Part shown: in pieces, positions 44,513 to 52,800 of the stretch
How positions within the stretch are numbered: position 1 is the stretch's first letter
Layout of the letters: each line of letters opens with the position of its first letter
DNA from: Candidatus Lernaella stagnicola
GTDB taxonomy: Bacteria > Lernaellota > Lernaellaia > Lernaellales > Lernaellaceae
DNA: 64,000 nt
NCBI GenBank assembly: GCA_030765525.1
Contig: JAVCCK010000038.1
Coordinates: 186,001-250,000 of the forward strand
Reading direction: 5' to 3'
The notes under the pieces: model-generated
What the model was told of the DNA's origin: nothing
The model's input: the letters and a program-made list of their open reading frames with translations, nothing else
Database searches by the model: none
Program-made: the position numbers and the translations under genes

Positions 44513-44861
44513 CGCGCCTCCTTTTTCAGTCTGCGCAAACTACACCGCGCGCGCGCAGCGTGTCAACGTTCAGGTTTGGGGGCTTGCATTCAAAAACCGG
44601 CCGCGTACAATGACGCGCAAATCGGCCCCGGTACAAACGTTGATGTTGAGGGGGAAATGATTCGGGTGACAATCCCGGTTACGATATGCACCGAATGTCC
44701 CACGCGAGCCCCTTCCTCCCCTCGAGCCCGCCCAAACCGATATCCACAAGTGTTTCGACAAGGTTTGTTCACATGGTGTTAACACGTCTCGTCGTCGTTG
44801 TCGCGCGCATGGCGACTACGTCAACGGCGCCCAAGTTGCCATCAACTCAAAGGATATAAGC
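44513..44861. other. intergenic region upstream of the kor operon
   Basis: 349 bases between divergent genes. I see no gene. It must hold promoters for both sides, but no hexamer pair near consensus was found on either strand; AAAGGATATAAGC at 44849-44861 is the ribosome-binding region of korD. Confidence 0.5.
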
Positions 44862-45110
44862 ATGAGTACGGCCGCGACTGCCGGAAAAGCGTCTGCCAAA
44901 AAGAAGAAGAAAACGCCGCCGCGTATCGAGGTCAAACTCGATTTTTGCAAGGGATGCGGTATTTGCGTCGCGTTTTGTCCGACGCAAGTGTTGGCCATGG
45001 AAAACGGAAAAGTGAAGGTCGTCGAACCCGACAAGTGCATCGGGTGCTTGTTTTGCGAACTGCGTTGCCCGGATTTCGCAATCGCCGTCTACCCGACGGA
45101 AGGGAGTTGA
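44862..45110 (+). CDS. korD: 2-oxoacid:ferredoxin oxidoreductase, ferredoxin-like delta subunit
   Basis: 82-residue 2x[4Fe-4S] protein: CKGCGICVAFCP and CIGCLFCELRCP each supply four cysteines, with a Lys-rich N-terminal tail (KASAKKKKKTPP). In KorDABC-type enzymes this subunit carries electrons from the TPP site to ferredoxin. ATG 44862 follows AAAGGA. It lies two bases ahead of korA, and the order delta-alpha-beta-gamma matches kor operons. Confidence 0.88.
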   Translation: MSTAATAGKASAKKKKKTPPRIEVKLDFCKGCGICVAFCPTQVLAMENGKVKVVEPDKCIGCLFCELRCPDFAIAVYPTEGS

Positions 45111-45112
45111 CC

Positions 45113-46264
45113 ATGGCTGGACCCAAATTCAAAACCGGTCTGCGCCTTATGAGCGGCAACGAAGCCATCGCCGAAGCAGCGTTGTATGCCGGCTGCCGCA
45201 TGTTTGCCGGCTACCCCATTACGCCGTCCACCGAAATCGCCGAGATACTCTCCTGCCGCTTGCCGCAGGTCGGCGGCTTCTTCCTGCAAATGGAAGACGA
45301 AATCGCCGCCATGGCCGCCATTTTGGGCGGCAGCCTGGCCGGCGCCAAAACGATGACCGCAACCTCCGGCCCCGGCTTCTCTCTCAAGCAGGAAAACATC
45401 GGCTACGGATGCCTGGCGGAAATCCCCTGCGTGGTCGTCAACGTGCAGCGCGGCGGCCCCAGTACCGGCGTACCCACCGGGCCTTCGCAGGGTGATCTCA
45501 TGCAGGCGCGCTGGGGAACTCACGGCGACCACCCCATCATCGCCCTGTACCCCAACGGTGTGGAAGACCTGTTTTGGGAGACGATTCGCGCCTTCAACCT
45601 CGCCGAGCGTTATCGCACGCCCGTCTTGCTGATGTCCGACGAAGTGATCGGTCATATGCGCGAGCGGATGTTCCTGCCCAGCCCGGGCACGGTCAGCGTC
45701 TACAATCGCCGCAAGCCGCGGCGTATGCCCGATCGCTACTTTGCGTATCAGTCCGGCGCCACCGACGTGCCGACCATGGCGCCTTTTGGCGAAGGCTATC
45801 GCTTCCACGTCACCGGCCTGTTCCACGATCGCAGCGGCTTTCCCACTAACGACCCCGCGGTGATCGAAACGGAAACCAGGCGCCTGTTGCGCAAAATTCA
45901 CCGCGCGTACAACGACATCGTCAAATGGGAAGAAGTTTTCTTGGACGACGCCGAAGAAGTGATCGTCTGTTTCGGATGCGTATCACGCAGCGCCTTGGCG
46001 GCTGCTAAACGGCTGCGCAAGCGCGATCATAAGGTTGGATTGTTTCGTATCAAGACCTTGTGGCCGTTCCCGACCCGCGCACTGGCGAAAATCGCGCAGC
46101 GCAAGCACGTGAAGAAGATGCTCGTTCCGGAGATGAACGCCGGGCAAATCGTCGCCGAAGTCGAGCGCGCGGCGGGCCAGCGTTGCGAAGTACTGGGCCT
46201 GCAACGGCTCGACACCCAAATTATTACGCCGCGCCAGATCATGCGGGCGTTGCGGGAGAGTTGA
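45113..46264 (+). CDS. korA: 2-oxoacid:ferredoxin oxidoreductase alpha subunit
   Basis: 383 residues. GNEAIAEAALYAGCRMFAGY followed by PITPSTEI is the alpha-subunit signature, then MEDEIAAMAAILGGSLAGAK, SGPGFSLKQENIGY and QRGGPSTG. The enzyme oxidatively decarboxylates a 2-oxoacid to acyl-CoA and reduces ferredoxin, or runs in reverse in reductive carbon fixation. 2-Oxoglutarate is most likely from the KorDABC order, but branched-chain 2-oxoacids or another substrate are possible. ATG 45113 is used; the same frame stays open upstream across korD without a better start. Confidence 0.88.
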   Translation: MAGPKFKTGLRLMSGNEAIAEAALYAGCRMFAGYPITPSTEIAEILSCRLPQVGGFFLQMEDEIAAMAAILGGSLAGAKTMTATSGPGFSLKQENIGYGCLAEIPCVVVNVQRGGPSTGVPTGPSQGDLMQARWGTHGDHPIIALYPNGVEDLFWETIRAFNLAERYRTPVLLMSDEVIGHMRERMFLPSPGTVSVYNRRKPRRMPDRYFAYQSGATDVPTMAPFGEGYRFHVTGLFHDRSGFPTNDPAVIETETRRLLRKIHRAYNDIVKWEEVFLDDAEEVIVCFGCVSRSALAAAKRLRKRDHKVGLFRIKTLWPFPTRALAKIAQRKHVKKMLVPEMNAGQIVAEVERAAGQRCEVLGLQRLDTQIITPRQIMRALRES

Positions 46265-46265
46265 T

Positions 46266-47081
46266 ATGGCTTTCGATTACGAATATTACCTGCGCGTCGA
46301 CAAGCTGCCGCACATTTGGTGCCCCGGGTGCGGACACGGCATCATTTTCAAAGCCATGCTGCGGGCCATTCACTCCCTGCAAATCGAAAAAGACGACGTC
46401 ATGGTCGTCTCCGGCATCGGCTGCGCCAGTCGGTTGCCGGGGTACGCCGATTTCAACACCTTGCACACGACCCACGGCCGCGCCCTGCCCTTCGCCACCG
46501 GCATCAAGGTGATCAAGCCGCACCTAAACGTCATCGTCACATCGGGCGACGGCGACGCGGTGGCCATCGGCGGCAACCATTTCATTCACACCTGTCGCCG
46601 CAACATCGATATGACACTCATCATTTTCAACAATTCGATTTACGGCATGACCGGCGGGCAAGTCAGCCCGACGACGCCGCACGCCAAATTCGCGTCCACC
46701 GCCCCCTACGGCAACTTGTCGCACAACTTCGACTTCGTGAAACTCGCCGAAGGCGCCGGCGCGACCTTCGTGGCCCGCGCCACGACCTATCACGTGAAGT
46801 TGTTGGAAAAGGCGATCAAGCTGGGGATCCAACACGAAGGCTTTTCGGTGATCGAAGTGCTCGAAGATTGCCCCACGGCGTACGGCCGCCGCAACAAAAT
46901 GCGCGGCCCGGTGCCGATGATGAGGTTCTGGAAAGAGAACTGCTACTTTATCGACGCGGTCGACGGGCTCAGCCTCGAGGACGTCAAGGACAAGATCCCG
47001 ATCGGCATCTTTACCGACGCGCAACGTCACGAATTCGTCGAGGAAATGCATAAGACCGCCGAGATGGCGATGGAGGATTGA
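46266..47081 (+). CDS. korB: 2-oxoacid:ferredoxin oxidoreductase beta subunit (TPP-binding)
   Basis: 271 residues. The N-terminal WCPGCGHG supplies cysteines, SGIGCASRLPGY follows, and the TPP/Mg motif is GDGDAVAIGGNHFIHTCRRN followed by NNSIYGMTGGQVSPTT. The alpha and beta subunits together form the catalytic site. Starts one base after the korA stop and precedes korC by four bases, so all four subunits are cotranslated. Confidence 0.9.
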   Translation: MAFDYEYYLRVDKLPHIWCPGCGHGIIFKAMLRAIHSLQIEKDDVMVVSGIGCASRLPGYADFNTLHTTHGRALPFATGIKVIKPHLNVIVTSGDGDAVAIGGNHFIHTCRRNIDMTLIIFNNSIYGMTGGQVSPTTPHAKFASTAPYGNLSHNFDFVKLAEGAGATFVARATTYHVKLLEKAIKLGIQHEGFSVIEVLEDCPTAYGRRNKMRGPVPMMRFWKENCYFIDAVDGLSLEDVKDKIPIGIFTDAQRHEFVEEMHKTAEMAMED

Positions 47082-47085
47082 GGGC

Positions 47086-47670
47086 ATGGCCAACGGCAAG
47101 CAATTGGAAATTCGCCTAGCCGGCAGCGGCGGCCAAGGCCTGATACTCGCGGGCATCATCATGGCCGAAGCGGCGATTTTATACGACGCCAAGAACGCCG
47201 TGCAGACCCAAAGCTACGGTCCCGAAGCACGCGGCGGCGCGTCGAAAAGCGAAGTGATCATCAGCGAAGATGCGATCGACTACCCGAAGTGCGAGCAGGT
47301 GGATATCCTGTTGAGCCTCAACCAAAAAAGCCTCGATAAATATCTTGGCGACCTGAAGAAAAACGGCGTGCTGATTGTCGACAAAGACATGTGCGAAGTT
47401 CCGACCAAGGGCGAATACATACTGTTCCGGATTCCTTTCGCGGTCTTAGCCCAGGAAGAAATCGGCAAATCATTCGTCGCGAACATCATCGCGCTGGGAG
47501 CCATCGCCGGGTTAACCGACTGCGTGACGCGCGCCGCCATCGAACGCGCCGTGATGGGACGCGTGCCGCCCGGCACGGAGGAAATCAACCGCAAGGCGTT
47601 GGCCGTCGGCTTCCGTGAAGCGGCCGTATGTCGCGTTGATACGCCCATCGACACTTTCGAAATCGCGTAG
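47086..47670 (+). CDS. korC: 2-oxoacid:ferredoxin oxidoreductase gamma subunit
   Basis: 194 residues with the gamma-subunit signature RLAGSGGQGLILAGIIMAEA, then SYGPEARGGASKSEVIIS and NIIALGAIAGLT. It completes the delta-alpha-beta-gamma operon. No T-rich terminator follows on this strand; the hairpin at 47678-47708 ends in a T tract only on the opposite strand. Confidence 0.89.
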   Translation: MANGKQLEIRLAGSGGQGLILAGIIMAEAAILYDAKNAVQTQSYGPEARGGASKSEVIISEDAIDYPKCEQVDILLSLNQKSLDKYLGDLKKNGVLIVDKDMCEVPTKGEYILFRIPFAVLAQEEIGKSFVANIIALGAIAGLTDCVTRAAIERAVMGRVPPGTEEINRKALAVGFREAAVCRVDTPIDTFEIA

Positions 47671-47677
47671 CCGGCAT

Positions 47678-47708
47678 AAAAAACGACCGGGGGCTGATTC
47701 CCGGTCGT
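47678..47708 (-). terminator. intrinsic terminator of trxB (minus strand)
   Basis: Read on the minus strand, ACGACCGGG pairs with CCCGGTCGT around an eight-base loop and is followed by a run of six T residues (47683-47678). It lies 20 bases beyond the trxB stop. Confidence 0.9.
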
Positions 47709-47727
47709 GGTTGATGATCGCGTACGC

Positions 47728-48666
47728 TTAGGCGCTCGGCTTCGTTTCGGCTAACTCGTCCAAGTAATCTTCCACGACCCGCGCAACCATCGCGCCGTCG
47801 CCGACGGCGGTGGCAATTTGCCGCATATCCTTGCTGCGCAGATCGCCGGCCATGAACACGCCCGGGAGGTCGGTGCGCCCGTAAATATCGGTGACGATGA
47901 ATCCCTGTTCGTCGACCGGCAAGGCGCCGCCAAGCCATGCGTTATTGGGAATCAAGCCGATGAAAATGAAGAATCCGTCGACCGCCAGCAGTGACTCTTC
48001 GCCGGTTTTCTTGTTCTTGAGGCGCACGCCATCCACGCCGTTTTCGCCGACGACTTCGGTCACTATGGAGTCCCACACGAGGCGAATGTTCGGCGTGTTC
48101 ATGGCGCGGTCGGCCAAAATTTTATCGGCGCGCAGTTCGTCGCGACGATGAACGATGTGCACCTTCTCGGCAAAGCGCGCGATGAACATGGCTTCCTGAA
48201 GGGCGCTGTTTCCGCCGCCGACGACGGCGACTTCCTTGCCCTTGTAGAACGGGCCGTCGCACGTGCCGCAGATTGAAACGCCTTTGCCGAACAGTTCGCG
48301 TTCGCCCGGCACGCCGAGCATGCGGTGTTCGGTTCCGGTGGCGCCGATGACCACGTCGGCTTCGATTTCTCCCAGGTCGGTTTGGAGGATCTTTTTGTCG
48401 CCGTTGGTCGTCAGACCGTGCACTTCACCGAATTCGAAGCGGGCGCCGAAACGCTCGGCCTGCTGCTGCATTTTCATCGACAGCTCCGGGCCGTTGATTC
48501 CTTCCTCGTAGCCCGGGTAGTTTTCGATGATGTCGGTCGAAGCCATCATGCCGCCGGGCTGAAGCTTCTCGATAACAAGTGTCTCGAGGCCCGAGCGCGC
48601 GGTATAGATCGCGGCGGTCAAACCCGCCGGACCGGCGCCGACGATAACAACCTGTTCATGACGCAT
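47728..48666 (-). CDS. trxB: thioredoxin reductase
   Basis: 312 residues, low-molecular-weight flavoprotein that passes electrons from NADPH via FAD and a CxxC disulfide to thioredoxin. FAD motif VVIVGAGPAGLTAAIYTARS; redox pair in SICGTCDGPFY (the usual form is CATCDG); NADPH-binding VVGGGNSALQEAMF; C-terminal GVFMAGDLRSKDMRQIATAV. AGGAG precedes the ATG. The upstream START-like gene ends 17 bases before it on the same strand, so they are probably cotranscribed. Confidence 0.92.
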   Translation of the reverse strand: MRHEQVVIVGAGPAGLTAAIYTARSGLETLVIEKLQPGGMMASTDIIENYPGYEEGINGPELSMKMQQQAERFGARFEFGEVHGLTTNGDKKILQTDLGEIEADVVIGATGTEHRMLGVPGERELFGKGVSICGTCDGPFYKGKEVAVVGGGNSALQEAMFIARFAEKVHIVHRRDELRADKILADRAMNTPNIRLVWDSIVTEVVGENGVDGVRLKNKKTGEESLLAVDGFFIFIGLIPNNAWLGGALPVDEQGFIVTDIYGRTDLPGVFMAGDLRSKDMRQIATAVGDGAMVARVVEDYLDELAETKPSA

Positions 48667-48683
48667 GCTTTGCTCTCCTAATC

Positions 48684-49355
48684 TTATTTCTGAATCCAGG
48701 ATGGGTTTTCACTGCGTTTTTTCACGGCCTTGAGCACGAGGATGACCGTGCTCGTATTGATCGCCACTTCCATGCTGGGGTCTTTTTTCAACATCCGCTC
48801 CAGCCCCCAGATGATGTCGGAGAAGTCGGAGAAGACGGTATAAAAAGCGGCCGTACGTTTGCCCCCGTCCAGGGCGATCAATTTCCACGATCCATAGCTC
48901 CGTTTTATTTTGTTGCCTTTGGAGCTGACCAAATTCCACGTCATTTCGTGCGGCGGGTTCAGGCGATTCCGCAACACGTACTCGACGTTGAAGCTAATCA
49001 CGAATTTGAACTTTACTTTGAACGCAACGTCCTTGATGTCGCCCTCGGTGGATAAAACCTTACAATCCTCAACACTGGGCATGTACTCGGGAAAACGAGG
49101 GAAATCCGTCACGACCCGAAACACTTCTTCCACCGGCCGATCGATGAGAATCCCGCCGGTGATCAATTCCAGGCGACCACCCGCATCTTCCTTAACCTTG
49201 AGTAGCTGCCCCTCTTTCAAAAGCTTGGCGAGCGTTGCCTTGTTGATGTCCTCCACGTTAAGCGCCGTGCGCGCCTGGGCATCCTGCGCGCCGGCCGCGG
49301 CGGCAAATCCGCACACCAAGAACAAAACCAACATCAACATGATCGGTTCGTGCAT
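48684..49355 (-). CDS. exported START/SRPBCC-type (polyketide cyclase-like) protein
   Basis: About 223 residues. The ATG at 49355 (GGGGGAA upstream) begins a signal peptide (MLMLVLFLVCGFAAAAGA, cleaved before QDAQ). The rest has the SRPBCC coenzyme Q-binding/polyketide-cyclase pattern: GGILIDRPVEEVFRVVTDF, PRFPEYMPSVEDCKVL, then beta strands. Such domains bind hydrophobic ligands in a helix-grip pocket; a periplasmic one may carry lipid or quinone-like molecules. Ligand unknown. Adjacent to trxB. Confidence 0.78.
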   Translation of the reverse strand: MHEPIMLMLVLFLVCGFAAAAGAQDAQARTALNVEDINKATLAKLLKEGQLLKVKEDAGGRLELITGGILIDRPVEEVFRVVTDFPRFPEYMPSVEDCKVLSTEGDIKDVAFKVKFKFVISFNVEYVLRNRLNPPHEMTWNLVSSKGNKIKRSYGSWKLIALDGGKRTAAFYTVFSDFSDIIWGLERMLKKDPSMEVAINTSTVILVLKAVKKRSENPSWIQK

Positions 49356-49392
49356 GAAATTCCCCCGTTTCTCCGACCGCCGCGTCGATGGA

Positions 49393-50691
49393 TCAGCGGT
49401 CGACAGCGTACCGGAAACCAATGGCAAAATCGTGAATATCCGGGTTACTCATCGGGAATACGACGTCGCCGGCGGCTACGAAGAGGGGATCGTGGAAGCT
49501 GGTGCCGGCGAGGCCGAACACACCCTGCGGCATACCTGCCGCGGCGAGTGCCTCGTTGTTCTGTTTCGGGTCGGCCGTGAAATACCACTGGCGCACGTTG
49601 CCGATCAGATCGTGGTGACCGAAGGGCCCCACGCGCTCGGCAAGTTGGCCGACCGGCCACGTCGTGCCACGCGTATCGAAATCGATCTCTTCGTTGCCCC
49701 AGGGGTAGCGCCGGCCGTCGAGACCGCGCAGCGCGACCATCCATTCCGTCGGCGTCGGCAGGCGAACGCAGGCCCATCGACAAAACGCCAACGCGTCGAG
49801 CAGGGAAACATTGACGACCGGGTGCATGTCTTTGCCGATCAGCGGTTGGTCGTCCATCCAATCCTGCGGCGCCGGGTGCCCGGTGGCGTCGACGAAAACT
49901 TTGTACTCGGCGCAAGTGACCAGGCGCGCTCCCAGGTTGAAGCCTCCGACCGAGACGAGTTCGTTGCCGCCGGCGGGCGAAGGATAGCGACCGGCCTTGA
50001 TCGGCTTCATCATCAAACGCAGCCCCATTTTCATAAACGGGATAACGGGGCGCTTGGGCTTTTCCGGTTCCGGGGGTTTTGCCTCTTCGGTTTCCGTCGC
50101 CGGCTTCTCGTCCGCCCCGTCTTGCGGCTTTTCTTCGCCGGCTTCGGTAGCTGATTTTGCCTGAGATGCCGCCGTGTCGCTCGGCGTCTTTATGTCTCCG
50201 GCGACATTGTTTGCAGCCTTCTTATCGTTTTCGGTCACAGATTTGGCGTCTGTTTTCGCAGATTCGACGTCTGTTTTTGCTGATTCCGACACATCTTGGT
50301 TCGGTTGGGCGCCCTTTTCGAAGTGCGATCCGCAGAAGGTACAGAACGTGGCATCGCGGTCGATCTTGGCCCAGCATTCAGGACACCGGGTAAAATGATG
50401 GACCTTCGCCTGGTACTTGAAAGCCTCTCCGCTTTTATCCGCGCCTGTTCCTCCAGAGGTCGATTCGCGTTCCTCGTCGAAGGTTCGGGAGCGCAGGCTC
50501 TTGGTTTTATAGTCCTCGACCGACACGGTGTTTTCGCCGAGGATCGCGCCGCACGCCGAGCAGAAGGTGGCGCCGGGGCTCAGCGGTCGATCGCATTCCG
50601 GACATTTTTCGCCGAATGGCTTTTTGCAGCGACGACACACCTTGGCCGCTTTGAAATTCACCATTCCACAATGGGGACACTTCACACTCAT
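49393..50691 (-). CDS. triple zinc-ribbon protein with FGE/SUMF1-type C-terminal domain
   Basis: About 432 residues. The ATG at 50691 begins at the first zinc ribbon (MSVKCPHC). Three ribbons are visible: CPHC/CRRC (5-22), CPEC/CSAC (30-47) and CPEC/CTFC (about 105-125). A low-complexity Lys/Asp/Glu/Ala linker (~130-215) follows, with no clear membrane span. The C-terminal ~210 residues have the FGE-sulfatase fold pattern: VTCAEYKVFVDATGHP, VNVSLLDALAFCRWA, RLPTPTEWMVALRG, YPWGN, GNVRQWYF and the final GFRY. The catalytic cysteine pair of true formylglycine-generating enzymes is not evident, so a binding or regulatory role is more likely. Start of the minus-strand block that ends with trxB. 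Confidence 0.8.
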   Translation of the reverse strand: MSVKCPHCGMVNFKAAKVCRRCKKPFGEKCPECDRPLSPGATFCSACGAILGENTVSVEDYKTKSLRSRTFDEERESTSGGTGADKSGEAFKYQAKVHHFTRCPECWAKIDRDATFCTFCGSHFEKGAQPNQDVSESAKTDVESAKTDAKSVTENDKKAANNVAGDIKTPSDTAASQAKSATEAGEEKPQDGADEKPATETEEAKPPEPEKPKRPVIPFMKMGLRLMMKPIKAGRYPSPAGGNELVSVGGFNLGARLVTCAEYKVFVDATGHPAPQDWMDDQPLIGKDMHPVVNVSLLDALAFCRWACVRLPTPTEWMVALRGLDGRRYPWGNEEIDFDTRGTTWPVGQLAERVGPFGHHDLIGNVRQWYFTADPKQNNEALAAAGMPQGVFGLAGTSFHDPLFVAAGDVVFPMSNPDIHDFAIGFRYAVDR

Positions 50692-50812
50692 CAACCTAAC
50701 CCCATTAGATGCACATAAGCGGCCCGACTTAAACTGCCATAAGTTACGATACCGCGGCGGGACGCGCAACCATTTCCGCTGCAAAGTCTGTTATTTCAGG
50801 CTTTTTTCTGCA

Positions 50813-50963
50813 TTAAAGCGCTGAAACTGCCGACGCGACAAACAAAATGCCAATGCCGACGATCAACACTGCCGAGACGATCGACAGCACGCGGGCAACG
50901 CGGGCCGGATCGCGCTTGAAAAGCCGTGCCAGCAGCGGCCCGGCGTTGATTACGGCCAAGCCG
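50813..50963 (-). pseudogene. orphan 3' end of the nickel/cobalt exporter gene
   Basis: Reads GLAVINAGPLLARLFKRD on the minus strand and continues to a TAA at 50815-50813. It matches the last 49 residues of the exporter at 55358-56632 except in the last six (SAVSAL against AAVTSL). By my count 125 bases (50835-50959) differ from 55380-55504 at only four positions. The flanks diverge abruptly on the right side, while a short T-rich stretch past the stop is still similar. It has no start codon or upstream domain, so it is a displaced gene end. Confidence 0.88.
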
Positions 50964-51064
50964 TCGATCCGATGCCTGCTTTGCTCTTTCCCACGGCCCC
51001 CCCCTTTACATGATCCTTATTTTTTGATAATATTAACAATAGGTTAGAAACACATGAGGTGCGT

Positions 51065-52066
51065 GTGCCCCCCCGACCCAAAAACCGACAATGGCCGGAT
51101 GGTAAATTGATTCCGGAACGGAATATCCGCGCCCCGCGCCAAAACCAATTCAAGCGTTTCAGCAAGATTACGGAATCTCTCCCGACTCCCTCGTACTCCA
51201 CGAGATATGGAAAAGCATATTGCGGCGACAGCAAGGATTTGATTTTAGCGATTCCAAGTGGCTCGATTGATGCGATTATTACCTCGCCCCCGTTCGCACT
51301 TCTGCGAAAGAAACAATATGGAAACGAATCCGCTCAAGATTACATCGAATGGTTCTTGGATTTCGCGAAGCAATTCAAGCGGGTTCTCCGACCAACTGGA
51401 AGCCTTGTAATTGAGCTTGGAGGATCTTGGCAACGAGGAAAACCGATTCGATCACTTTATCAATACGAACTCCTGTTGAAATTGGCAGACATTTTTTGTT
51501 TCGCGCAAGACTTCTATTTTTACAACACCGCTAAACTTCCAACTCCCGTTGAGTGGGTAAGTGTTCGTCGGTGTCGGTTAAAAGATGCTGTAACGCCTGT
51601 TTGGTGGTTTTCGAAAAAGCCGAACCCGAAAGCGGACAATAGACGCGTCTTGTACCCGTATGGACAACATATGCAAAGGCTCCTCGAAAACGGTTATAAT
51701 GACGGGCCTCGGCCTTCCGAACACGTCATCTCAAAGAAATGGGGGACGGATAATGGCGGTTCGATTTCGCCAAATATTATCGCTGCGGCGAATACAAGTA
51801 GTAGCGATAATTATCTAAGACGATGCAGAGAGTTCGGCTTCAAACCGCACCCGGCCCGTTTTCATCCTGCTTTACCAACGTTCTTCACTCGTTTACTTAC
51901 GACACCCGGAAACATCGTTCTCGACCCTTTCGCCGGTAGCAACGTTACAGGAAGGGTTGCTGAAGATAACAACCGTTTTTGGATTTCGTTCGAATCAGGT
52001 GTCTCTTATGTTAAGACCTCGGCCTTGCGCTTTTTCTCTAATTTGGAGGATCTCAAGAACCCGTAA
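51065..52066 (+). CDS. PvuII-type DNA (cytosine-N4) methyltransferase
   Basis: About 333 residues. Catalytic motif IV is TSPPF (~73-77), the form used by N4-cytosine methyltransferases. The SAM motif LDPFAGSNVTGR lies near residue 300, a permuted (beta-class) order. From memory of M.PvuII, the resemblance runs through ALLRKKQYGN, LPTPVEWV, RLKDAVTPVWWFSKKPNPKA, NGGSISPN and HPARFHPALP, so the target may be CAGCTG or similar. GTG 51065 is chosen for its GAGG 5 bases upstream; 51059 is an alternative. No PvuII-like endonuclease or controller gene is seen next to it. It is convergent with the winged-helix/GHKL pair. Confidence 0.85.
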   Translation: MPPRPKNRQWPDGKLIPERNIRAPRQNQFKRFSKITESLPTPSYSTRYGKAYCGDSKDLILAIPSGSIDAIITSPPFALLRKKQYGNESAQDYIEWFLDFAKQFKRVLRPTGSLVIELGGSWQRGKPIRSLYQYELLLKLADIFCFAQDFYFYNTAKLPTPVEWVSVRRCRLKDAVTPVWWFSKKPNPKADNRRVLYPYGQHMQRLLENGYNDGPRPSEHVISKKWGTDNGGSISPNIIAAANTSSSDNYLRRCREFGFKPHPARFHPALPTFFTRLLTTPGNIVLDPFAGSNVTGRVAEDNNRFWISFESGVSYVKTSALRFFSNLEDLKNP

Positions 52067-52130
52067 TACGACATCTCAAACGACGGGAACTTCGTAGTCA
52101 ATAGACCGGGCAATATTACAGAAAGATCGT

Positions 52131-52790
52131 CTACGGCATTGATTTCCATTTTTCTAGGTCTGTCGAGAACTTAGATAGCATTTGTTTCCATAACACTCCA
52201 AGTCGCACAAGATCATTCGGAGATAGGATTATGTTTCTCTTCCTGAACTGAAAACGGATTTCATGGCCATTTTCGCCTAACTCCACGGCCTCATCGATGA
52301 TATGCTCGACTTTGCTGATCTTGCCTTGCACCTTTTGCCATTTGTCACGTGCCGTTAGACTAACGAACCGGCAGAAATGATAGAACGTCACGTTTTCAAG
52401 GTTTCCCTGCTCAGAGAATTCCTCGTAAGCATGTGTTGTAACAAGATTTCCAATACCTTGATCCAAATCACGACTTAGGTTTGTTTTCGTTGTTTGTCTT
52501 TCTGAATCGGAGATCAGCAGTCCCCCTTCAGAAAAGCCCTTCGCGGTCACGCGGAACCTTTTTGTTCCGATTTTTTCGATCCAACCGCGGACAATGGGAA
52601 CAGCTTTTCGGCCCATCATACTAACGTAAACAGCGTTCGAATCTGGATATTGCGACTCGTACCCTTTCAAACCGAAATGCGAGGGGAAAGCCATGTAACA
52701 ACTGACCACGAGATCTTCGATTGAAAAATCCGCCTTCGCTGCCGACGTCAGTTTAATGGCCGCCACGAGTATTCGTTCGGGTTTCGTCAT
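52131..52790 (-). CDS. winged-helix-like partner of the GHKL ATPase
   Basis: About 219 residues. The N-terminal ~95 residues look like a winged helix-turn-helix: KADFSIEDLVVSCYMAFPSH, then YPDSNAVYVSMMGRK, then GWIEKIGTKRFRVTAKG. The C-terminal half is helical and charged (FVSLTARDKWQKVQGKISKV) without recognisable nuclease residues. The ATG at 52790 follows GGAGAAGAGG and lies 10 bases after the stop of the ATPase gene, so the two are one operon with the ATPase first. Possible roles are DNA recognition or regulation for the ATPase; a diverged nuclease cannot be excluded. Confidence 0.75.
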   Translation of the reverse strand: MTKPERILVAAIKLTSAAKADFSIEDLVVSCYMAFPSHFGLKGYESQYPDSNAVYVSMMGRKAVPIVRGWIEKIGTKRFRVTAKGFSEGGLLISDSERQTTKTNLSRDLDQGIGNLVTTHAYEEFSEQGNLENVTFYHFCRFVSLTARDKWQKVQGKISKVEHIIDEAVELGENGHEIRFQFRKRNIILSPNDLVRLGVLWKQMLSKFSTDLEKWKSMP

Positions 52791-52800
52791 CCTCTTCTCC

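Noticed and set aside
44798-45112. 105-codon N-terminal extension of korA
   Set aside because: It runs antiphase through the well-supported ferredoxin-like korD and is basic and motif-free; korA starts at 45113.
47678-47708. Terminator for the kor operon on the plus strand
   Set aside because: The hairpin has no T tract on the plus strand; the run of six T follows it only on the minus strand, so it was assigned to trxB.
50847-51047. 66-codon plus-strand frame at the islet edge
   Set aside because: It is antisense to the displaced exporter 3' end, and the same antisense frame recurs opposite the intact copy.
50964-51064. Integrase or attachment-site tRNA at the islet boundary
   Set aside because: No tRNA-like fold and no integrase or transposase gene is present between the repeats.
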